From: Polynucleobacter sp. 80A-SIGWE
Lineage (GTDB): Bacteria; Pseudomonadota; Gammaproteobacteria; Burkholderiales; Burkholderiaceae
Direction of reading: 5' to 3'
Assembly (NCBI RefSeq): GCF_018882295.1
Contig: NZ_JACVOR010000002.1
Location: forward strand, 620,001-684,000
DNA length: 64,000 nucleotides
Positions 58,499-64,000 of the stretch are shown here, one piece after another. The stretch's first letter is position 1. Each line of letters starts with the position of its first letter. Below the pieces are notes generated by a model. The model searched no databases, was not told the origin of the DNA, and saw nothing but the letters and a program-made list of their open reading frames with translations. A program made the position numbers and the translations under genes.

Positions 58499-59612
58499 GG
58501 ATTGTAGATTCCTGAAATCTACGCGGATCGTTAATTGGCCTTAAAGGCATGATGTGAATTTGATTTCCATCAAGCTCAAGATGCATTAGACAGCCAACCT
58601 CCATGTGCAGTCTTTTCACTTCTGCAGATGAGGCTTCCCACTCAATCGTGTTTTCACTTTCCTGAATTCTCAACTGGATGACCGCTATTTGACCAAGACT
58701 GTTCATCTTTTCAACGATAGCTGGCACGCTGACCTTACTTGGTACGTTATGAACACTTAAGCCACTCTGGGGAATAACCCAAGCCACCCGTGCTTTAGGT
58801 GGAATCTTCCCTTTGTCAGCAACGTTAAAGACTTGCTCGCAACCATCCCAGCTTAATTTGCCAGCATCAAAGACGCCATGAAACATGTTGCTGATACCCA
58901 CTAATTCAGCAACCCTTGAATTTCTTGGCTTCTGAAATAGTGTTTGTGGCGCTGCTGTCTGCAGACTAATACCTTGGTCTATTACAGTAATTCGATCCGC
59001 CAATAAATCAGCCTCTCGTAAGTCATGGGTAACCAAGAGGATGGGGATATTCAAATCTGATCGCAGTTCAGCTAAGGTTTTATATAAGCCTTGACGTGTT
59101 GGGGCGTCAATTGCTGAAAACGGCTCATCCAAGAGCAAGGCTTTGGGTTGCCTTGCCAGAGCTCTAGCGAGTGCAACGCGTTGCTGTTGGCCTCCGGATA
59201 ATTGATGGGGCATGCGATCAGAAAGACTGGCTATGCCCATCCTCCCAAGTAAATCCATGCTGATTTCTTTTCTCTCAGATGAAGTAAGACCAGAATTTTG
59301 CAGTGGAATTAATACGTTACCCAAAGCAGTGAGGTGCGGAAACAGTGCGTACTGTTGAAATAAGAATCCGCAAGAGCGTTCTGCAGGGGACAGTTGTTGC
59401 ACCTTGTTCCCTAGATCATCAGCCTCAAACCAGGTCTCGCTATTACATTCAATTTTTCCGCTGGCAGGCTTGTTTAAGCCGGCAATAGTTCTTAGGACTG
59501 TAGTTTTGCCACTTCCAGAGGGCCCAACCAAAGCATGAAGTTCACCTGGCGCGCATTCCAGGTTAATTTGAAGCGGGCTCGGCAATAGCTGGCCAATCTT
59601 TACCTTTAGCAT
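58491..59612 (-). CDS. modC: Molybdate ABC transporter ATP-binding protein
   Basis: ModC powers molybdate import. The ATG at 59612 (373 residues) shares a base with the modB stop (TAATG). Walker A is GPSGSGKTTVLRTIAG, the signature LSGGQQQRVALARALARQP, and Walker B ALLLDEPFSAIDAPTR, with LLVTHDLREADLLADRI for the switch His. A C-terminal regulatory region (about 285-355) resembles the TOBE/molybdate-binding domain. Earlier in-frame TTG/ATG codons overlap modB and are unlikely. Its 3' end overlaps the methyltransferase gene by 8 bases. Confidence 0.92.
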   Translation of the reverse strand: MLKVKIGQLLPSPLQINLECAPGELHALVGPSGSGKTTVLRTIAGLNKPASGKIECNSETWFEADDLGNKVQQLSPAERSCGFLFQQYALFPHLTALGNVLIPLQNSGLTSSERKEISMDLLGRMGIASLSDRMPHQLSGGQQQRVALARALARQPKALLLDEPFSAIDAPTRQGLYKTLAELRSDLNIPILLVTHDLREADLLADRITVIDQGISLQTAAPQTLFQKPRNSRVAELVGISNMFHGVFDAGKLSWDGCEQVFNVADKGKIPPKARVAWVIPQSGLSVHNVPSKVSVPAIVEKMNSLGQIAVIQLRIQESENTIEWEASSAEVKRLHMEVGCLMHLELDGNQIHIMPLRPINDPRRFQESTIPT

Positions 59613-60262
59613 TAGCTGATACCTCTGCGACGATTTGGGTTGCGACCAAATATTCCGTATGAGAGTGCTATGCACACAAGTGATATGCCTAGGAGTACAA
59701 GCGCTAAAGAACCTGCACCTGAGGTATCAAAACTCTGCACCTTGTCATAAATGGCAATAGAGGCAGTTTTTGTCTCCCCGGGTATTGCGCCACCAACCAT
59801 AAGTACAACACCGAATTCTCCAAGAGTGTGGGCAAATGTAAGGGCTGCTGCACCAGTGATGCCTCGCCAAGAGAGTGGTAGCTCTATCAAGCGGAAGATT
59901 TGCCAGTTGCTTAGACCGCTCACTTGAGCGGCCTCCCTGATTTCAGGATTAATAGACTCAAACGCCCTCTGGATGGGTTGAATTGCAAAGGGGATATTCA
60001 CAATTAATGAGGCAATCAGAATTCCGGTGAAAGAAAATACCAATGGAATGCCAAAAAAGCTGGTATTGCCAAATGAAACCAGGAAGTAATATCCCAACAC
60101 AGTCGGCGGGAGTACCAAAGGAAGCGCTAAGGCAGCCTCAACCCAAGGTCGGCTTTTATTGAGCTTCACCAACTTATGGGCTACCCATATACCAAATGGC
60201 AGCATCAAAGCCATGGTCCAAAAAGCGAGCTTTAAGGACAGCAGAATTGCATCAATATCCAT
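59612..60262 (-). CDS. modB: Molybdate ABC transporter permease
   Basis: ModB forms the membrane channel for molybdate. The 216-residue protein starts MDIDAILLSLKLAFWTM (ATG at 60262; a GTG at 60301 gives a less likely extension). It has about five or six transmembrane helices and the cytoplasmic EAA loop EAAQVSGLSNWQIFRLIELP that contacts ModC. The binding-protein gene modA is not adjacent and must lie elsewhere or be absent. The gene is divergent from the ArsR-sox genes. Confidence 0.92.
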   Translation of the reverse strand: MDIDAILLSLKLAFWTMALMLPFGIWVAHKLVKLNKSRPWVEAALALPLVLPPTVLGYYFLVSFGNTSFFGIPLVFSFTGILIASLIVNIPFAIQPIQRAFESINPEIREAAQVSGLSNWQIFRLIELPLSWRGITGAAALTFAHTLGEFGVVLMVGGAIPGETKTASIAIYDKVQSFDTSGAGSLALVLLGISLVCIALSYGIFGRNPNRRRGIS

Positions 60263-60331
60263 TTTTTGATTGTATTGCCTTTGCGGGCTAGGGTATCCCA
60301 CTATATAAGTCTTCGGGTCTTAGGTGTCTAC

Positions 60332-60353
60332 TATATGCACGTATACGCATATA
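60332..60353. promoter_or_regulatory. Candidate ArsR-family operator between modB and the sox regulator
   Basis: TATATGC (60332-60338) and GCATATA (60347-60353) are exact inverted repeats with an eight-base spacer, close to the imperfect AT-rich 12-2-12 dyads bound by ArsR/SmtB-type repressors. It lies 13 bases before the regulator's TTG start and 70 bases upstream of modB. Autoregulation with coordinate control of modBC is an inference. Confidence 0.5.
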
Positions 60354-60365
60354 TAGTTAAAACCA

Positions 60366-60707
60366 TTGAATACAAAAGCAAAAGTCAAAAAAGCCACCAA
60401 AGATCTTTCTCCAATACAGATGGAAAAGATATTCGCTCGCGTTGCTGAATATTTCAATGTTCTTTCTGAGCCATCACGCCTTCGCATCATGTATGCGGTG
60501 TGCAGCGGTGAAAAGTCTGTTTCTGAAGTCATTGAGTTATGTGGATCCAGTCAGGCCAATGTTTCGCGTCATCTTTCAGCGCTTCACAAGGCGGGGATCT
60601 TGCTTAGGCGCAAAGAGGGTACAACAGTTTTTTACTCAATTGCAGATAACGCTACTGTCGAGATGTGCCAAACGGTTTGCGCCAAGATTGCCGAGAACCT
60701 GCATTAA
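60366..60707 (+). CDS. ArsR-family regulator, SoxR/SqrR-like
   Basis: This winged-helix regulator of 113 residues has the helix-turn-helix SVSEVIELCGSSQANVSRHLSALHKAGIL-type region around residues 51-79. It has four Cys: 46, 59, 101 and 105. ArsR-type repressors of sox and sqr genes sense polysulfide or sulfide through cysteine pairs, so a dithiol sensor is plausible, but spacing differs from SqrR. The TTG at 60366 is uncertain; ATG at 60420 (Met19) keeps the whole DNA-binding domain. It directly precedes soxC and lies next to the candidate operator. Confidence 0.85.
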   Translation: MNTKAKVKKATKDLSPIQMEKIFARVAEYFNVLSEPSRLRIMYAVCSGEKSVSEVIELCGSSQANVSRHLSALHKAGILLRRKEGTTVFYSIADNATVEMCQTVCAKIAENLH

Positions 60708-60742
60708 TTTTTGAAGTATCTATTCATCAAAGTAGAGATCAC

Positions 60743-62143
60743 ATGACCAAAAAACAAATAGAGATTAGTGCGCAGGACATTAGCGCTATCGAAAAGCCGG
60801 CCAATCGAGCACGTTTAGTAAAGGCACCGGAACATTTTATTTCTCAAGAGCTAATTGCCGATATCAATGCCAATGGTTTGGATGAACAGCGTCGCGGTTT
60901 CTTGCGCAAAGGATTTATGTCGGCCATTGGTGGTGCGGCGGCTGGTCTAGTGGCTCCTTATGCGATGGCAGCAGGTGAGGGTGATCCAGCCATTCTCGAA
61001 AAACAGGAATGGCAAACCACTCTCGGCAAGAACGTTGCAACAATGCCGTATGGCGTACCGTCTATTTACGAGTCAAACTTAATTCGTCGTGAGTCTCCAG
61101 GCTTAACCCGAGTTTCTGCGGCTTCGGTTGCCTTCACTCCATTGCAGGGTTTATTTGGCACTATTACACCTAACGGATTACATTTCGAGCGTCATCACCA
61201 GGGTTGGTACAACCTTAACCCTGAAACCCATCGCTTGATGGTAAATGGTTTAGTGAAAAACCCACGTGTATTCACGATGAATGATTTGATGCGTCTGCCA
61301 TCTGTTTCCCGTACACATTTCATTGAGTGCGGCGCTAACACTGGATTAGAGTGGGGCAACGTTGCTGTACCTACTGTTCAATATACACACGGCATGCTTT
61401 CTTGCTGTGAGTTCACCGGTGTTCCTTTAAAGATATTGCTGGAAGAGTGTGGTGCTGATCTCAAAAAAGGGAAGTTCATGCTGGCCGAAGGTGGTGATGG
61501 TTCTGGTATGACCCGCACTATCAACCTCGAAAGTTGCCTGAATGACACCATCGTGGCTTGGGCTATGAACGGTGAGATGTTGCGCCCTGAAAATGGTTTC
61601 CCATTGCGCTTGGTAGTTCCTGGCGTGCAGGGCGTTAGCTGGGTTAAATGGTTGCGTCGCCTAGAAGTAGGCGATATGCCATGGAATGCTAAAGATGAGG
61701 CTGTTCACTATATTGAGCTCATGCCCAATGGAGATCATCGCCAATACGCATCAATTCAAGAATGTAAATCGGTTATTACCACTCCATCAGGTGGCCAGCA
61801 GTTGTTAGATAAAGGTTTCTACAACGTGAGTGGTATGGCTTGGTCAGGGCGTGGAAAAATTACGCGTGTTGATGTTTCATTTGATGGCGGCAATAACTGG
61901 CGTACTGCACGCCTAGAGACTCCGGTTCTTACGAAGTCTATTACTCGCTTCAATATCGATTGGGTTTGGGATGGATCTCCAGCCATCATGCAATCAAGAG
62001 CGATGGACGACACAGGTTATATCCAGCCTTCGATCAAGACACTCCGTAATGTTCGCGGCACGCGATCGATTTATCACAACAATGCAATCCAATCATGGAA
62101 ATTGGATTCAAATGGCGAGGTGAGCAATGTTCAAGTTGGATAA
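60743..62143 (+). CDS. soxC: Sulfite dehydrogenase molybdopterin subunit SoxC
   Basis: SoxC with SoxD forms the sulfane dehydrogenase of the periplasmic Sox thiosulfate-oxidation system, removing six electrons from the SoxY-bound sulfane. The ATG at 60743 gives 466 residues. A twin-arginine signal (RRGFLRKGF at about residues 50-58, then a hydrophobic stretch to AMA) exports the folded Mo enzyme. Mo-pterin Cys196 lies in THFIECGANTG, and the sulfite oxidase-fold dimerisation domain occupies about 340-466. The RR lies unusually far from the N-terminus, as is normal for SoxC. It overlaps soxD by 17 bases. Confidence 0.95.
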   Translation: MTKKQIEISAQDISAIEKPANRARLVKAPEHFISQELIADINANGLDEQRRGFLRKGFMSAIGGAAAGLVAPYAMAAGEGDPAILEKQEWQTTLGKNVATMPYGVPSIYESNLIRRESPGLTRVSAASVAFTPLQGLFGTITPNGLHFERHHQGWYNLNPETHRLMVNGLVKNPRVFTMNDLMRLPSVSRTHFIECGANTGLEWGNVAVPTVQYTHGMLSCCEFTGVPLKILLEECGADLKKGKFMLAEGGDGSGMTRTINLESCLNDTIVAWAMNGEMLRPENGFPLRLVVPGVQGVSWVKWLRRLEVGDMPWNAKDEAVHYIELMPNGDHRQYASIQECKSVITTPSGGQQLLDKGFYNVSGMAWSGRGKITRVDVSFDGGNNWRTARLETPVLTKSITRFNIDWVWDGSPAIMQSRAMDDTGYIQPSIKTLRNVRGTRSIYHNNAIQSWKLDSNGEVSNVQVG

Positions 62144-63206
62144 ATTAAGTATCCGTTTAGGATTCGCTGCGCTCATCGTTATTACTGCGCAGTCATCATT
62201 CGCCCAATCAGGTTCGGCTAAGTTCCCTGGTATTGGAAGAGTGGCAACTCCTGTAGAGGTTGCAGCATGGGACATTGATGTACGCCCCGACTTCAAAGGT
62301 TTGCCAAAGGGATCTGGCTCAGTTGAACAGGGGCAAGTAATTTGGGAGGCTAAGTGCGCAAGCTGTCACGGCACATTTGGCGAGTCCAATGAAATCTTTA
62401 CTCCGATTGCAGGTGGAACGACTAAGGATGATGTAAAGACTGGTCGCGTTGCCTCTCTTAAGGATATGAAGCAACCCCAAAGAACCACCTTAATGAAAGT
62501 GCCTACGGTTTCAACATTGTGGGACTACATCTATCGTGCAATGCCATGGAATGCGCCAAGGTCGCTAACTCCTGATGACACTTACGCTTTAGTTGCCTTC
62601 ATCTTGAGTCTTGGGGAAATTGTTCCCGATGATTTTGTTCTGAGTAATACCAATATTGCAGAAGTCAAAATGCCTAATCGCAATGGTATGACCACTAAAC
62701 ATGGCTTCTGGAACGTGACAGGCAAGCCTGATGTCAATGGAAATGCCTGTATGCATAACTGCGTGCCTTTTGTTCAAATTGGCTCAACATTGCCTGATTT
62801 CGCAAGAAATGCGCATGAGAATATTGCAGAGCAAAATCGCATGTACGGCCCTTATCGAGGTGCAGATACTACTAAGCCACCGATTAAACAATTGCCTGGC
62901 GCCTCTGGAGCAGGTCTTGCTCATGCAGCTGACACCCATTCAACCGCTAAAAAGGGTCCAGCAGCTTTGTTCCAAAGTGAGAATTGCTCTGCTTGCCATG
63001 CTCCCAATGCAAAGCTAGTTGGCCCATCTATAGCTGATATTGCCAAGAAATATGACGGTCAAAGCGGTGCCCTAGATAAGTTAATGACTAAGGTTAAGGC
63101 GGGTGGAGCTGGGGTATGGGGCTCGATCCCAATGCCGCCCCAAGCTCAGCTTTCCGATGAAGATCGCAAGACTTTGGTAACTTGGATGCTTTCTGGCAGT
63201 AAATGA
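62127..63206 (+). CDS. soxD: Cytochrome c subunit of sulfite dehydrogenase, SoxD
   Basis: SoxD is the diheme cytochrome c partner of SoxC. The 359-residue protein has a signal peptide (FAALIVITAQSSFA, cleavage near residue 26) and two haem c sites, CASCH (about 77-81) and CSACH (about 290-294). The C-terminal haem has a probable Met ligand in GSIPMPPQ; a Met in RAMPWNAPRS may serve the first. The start codon at 62127 overlaps soxC, showing translational coupling. It is followed after 78 bases by soxY. Confidence 0.93.
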   Translation: MFKLDKLSIRLGFAALIVITAQSSFAQSGSAKFPGIGRVATPVEVAAWDIDVRPDFKGLPKGSGSVEQGQVIWEAKCASCHGTFGESNEIFTPIAGGTTKDDVKTGRVASLKDMKQPQRTTLMKVPTVSTLWDYIYRAMPWNAPRSLTPDDTYALVAFILSLGEIVPDDFVLSNTNIAEVKMPNRNGMTTKHGFWNVTGKPDVNGNACMHNCVPFVQIGSTLPDFARNAHENIAEQNRMYGPYRGADTTKPPIKQLPGASGAGLAHAADTHSTAKKGPAALFQSENCSACHAPNAKLVGPSIADIAKKYDGQSGALDKLMTKVKAGGAGVWGSIPMPPQAQLSDEDRKTLVTWMLSGSK

Positions 63207-63284
63207 TTTAAATTTAGTAGTTAATTGAAGGTTTTGAAGCAAAATAGCTTATGTTTGTAGGTAAAGATTAATAAAGGAGTTTTT

Positions 63285-63737
63285 ATGAATCAGCAGCGTC
63301 GCAGTCTATTGAAGTACTCAGCAGTATTTGGTCTGATGGCCTCAACCGGGCTCATTAGCGTAGCGCAAGCGCAAGAGTGGAATAAAGCGGCATTTGAAGG
63401 CAAAAGTCTTGATGACGTTTTTAAAATCCTTGGTGCTGGTAGCCCAGACAAATCGTCTGCTGTTACTTTGAATGCTCCAGATATTGCTGAAAATGGTGCT
63501 GTAGTTCCAGTTGGAATTACTACAACATTAAAGGCAGAGCAAATGGCTATTTTGGTTGAAAAGAATCCGAGCGCACTAGCAGCACAATTCTTCATCCCAG
63601 CAGGCACAGATTCTTTTGTAACTACTCGTATCAAGATGGGTCAAACATCCAATGTTTACGCCTTAGTAAAAGCTGATGGCAAATGGAATATGGCTGTTAA
63701 AGAAGTCAAAGTAACGCTTGGTGGTTGCGGCGGTTAA
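63285..63737 (+). CDS. soxY: Thiosulfate oxidation carrier protein SoxY
   Basis: SoxY carries sulfur intermediates on its C-terminal Cys. The 150-residue protein has a Tat-like signal with RRSLLKYSAVFGLMA and cleavage near residue 29 (AQA-QEW). The mature part is an immunoglobulin-like SoxY domain with VVPVGITTTL and AAQFFIPAGTDSFVTTRIKMGQ-type segments, and the chain ends GGCGG, the covalent attachment motif. AAAGGAG lies eight bases before the ATG. It precedes soxZ. Confidence 0.97.
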   Translation: MNQQRRSLLKYSAVFGLMASTGLISVAQAQEWNKAAFEGKSLDDVFKILGAGSPDKSSAVTLNAPDIAENGAVVPVGITTTLKAEQMAILVEKNPSALAAQFFIPAGTDSFVTTRIKMGQTSNVYALVKADGKWNMAVKEVKVTLGGCGG

Positions 63738-63796
63738 TACCGCACTTCAAACAACACAAACTTAATACATAAACATAGAATAAAAGAGGAACCAAA

Positions 63797-64000
63797 ATGG
63801 CTGATCCAATGCGCGTAAGAGCTGCTGAAAACGGTGGAACTGTAGATGTAAAAATTTTGATGAAACATGACATGGAATCAGGTCAGCGTAAAGACGCTTC
63901 TGGCAAAACAATTCCTGCTTGGTTCATCAGCACAATTAATGTAAAAGCCAATGGCAAAGATGTATTCAATGGTCAATTTGGCCCAGCAGTTTCTAAGGAT
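63797..64000 (+). CDS. soxZ: Thiosulfate oxidation carrier complex protein SoxZ (3' end outside window)
   Basis: SoxZ forms the heterodimer with SoxY that is processed by the Sox enzymes. The first 68 codons are visible: MADPMRVRAAENGGTVDVKI and then MKHDMESGQRKDASGKTIPA, the SoxZ N-terminal beta-sandwich strand pattern. AAGAGGA precedes the ATG at 63797. The rest of the sox cluster (probably soxA, soxX, soxB) would lie past the window edge. Confidence 0.95.
   Translation, partial: MADPMRVRAAENGGTVDVKILMKHDMESGQRKDASGKTIPAWFISTINVKANGKDVFNGQFGPAVSKD

Noticed and set aside
60665..60742. Extended soxC start at 60665
   Set aside because: It overlaps the end of the ArsR gene and adds 26 residues unlike the family; the ATG at 60743 precedes a normal Tat-type N-terminus.
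1..64000. CRISPR arrays, tRNA or rRNA genes, insertion sequences and phage genes
   Set aside because: I looked for direct-repeat arrays, cloverleaf-like clusters, transposase motifs and integrase motifs and saw none, although a covariance-model search was not possible here.

Overview
The window is a gene-dense piece of a betaproteobacterial chromosome. Gene order, protein families and a base composition that looks mid-40s % G+C by eye suggest Burkholderiaceae, most likely a Polynucleobacter-type freshwater bacterium (inference from gene content only; no 16S gene is present). Telling neighbourhoods are aceE-aceF-lpdA with a lipoyl domain on E3, gntR-sdhCDAB-sdhE-gltA divergent from mdh, leuC-entericidin-leuD-leuB-asd-fimV-truA-trpF-trpB-trpA-accD-folC-SPOR-cvpA-purF-metZ, and aat-bpt-pyrD. 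I see no tRNA, rRNA, transposase, phage gene, integrase or CRISPR array, and no gene-free stretch longer than about 300 bases. The window reads as vertically inherited core genome with one lithotrophy module at its right end.

Layout. 1-5245 (+): a tripartite RND efflux system (outer-membrane factor cut by the window edge, adaptor, permease). 5249-11507 (-): oligopeptidase A, folD, and a FixJ-type response regulator with its PAS histidine kinase. 11711-17530 (+): pyruvate dehydrogenase complex, closed by a terminator. 17616-18182 (-): a phasin. 18386-20424 (+): an EamA transporter and a PBP7-type endopeptidase. 20453-32252 (-): a long run of same-strand genes with IclR regulator, pyrD, the two N-degron transferases bpt and aat, a NUDIX hydrolase, a PabB-PabC fusion, cyclophilin, an HCCA isomerase-like protein, rarA, a DUF3429 membrane protein, 3-hydroxybutyryl-CoA dehydrogenase, a glutathione transferase and an aminotransferase. 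32321-34320 (+): yaaA and a DUF2863-like protein, then a bidirectional terminator. 34400-35776 (-): a small secreted MliC-like protein and mdh. 35928-58498 (+): GntR regulator, succinate dehydrogenase, citrate synthase, leucine, aspartate-semialdehyde, tryptophan, fatty-acid, folate, purine and methionine genes. 58491-60262 (-): molybdate transporter modB-modC. 60366-64000 (+): an ArsR-type regulator and soxC, soxD, soxY and the start of soxZ.

How the parts fit. Central carbon flow is well covered: pyruvate to acetyl-CoA (PDH), citrate synthase, succinate dehydrogenase and malate dehydrogenase. A GntR regulator sits at the mdh/sdh divergence with a perfect palindrome that is its likely operator. 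At the right end, SoxC is a molybdopterin enzyme and the divergent modBC genes import molybdate. The shared 103-base intergenic region holds a dyad of the kind ArsR-family repressors bind, so sulfur oxidation and molybdenum supply may be controlled together.

I found no convincing previously undescribed system. The most useful leads are the sox/mod regulatory node, candidate operators upstream of the phasin, aceE and mdh/gntR, a probable C-type lysozyme inhibitor homologue, and two conserved proteins of unknown function (DUF2863-like and DUF3429).
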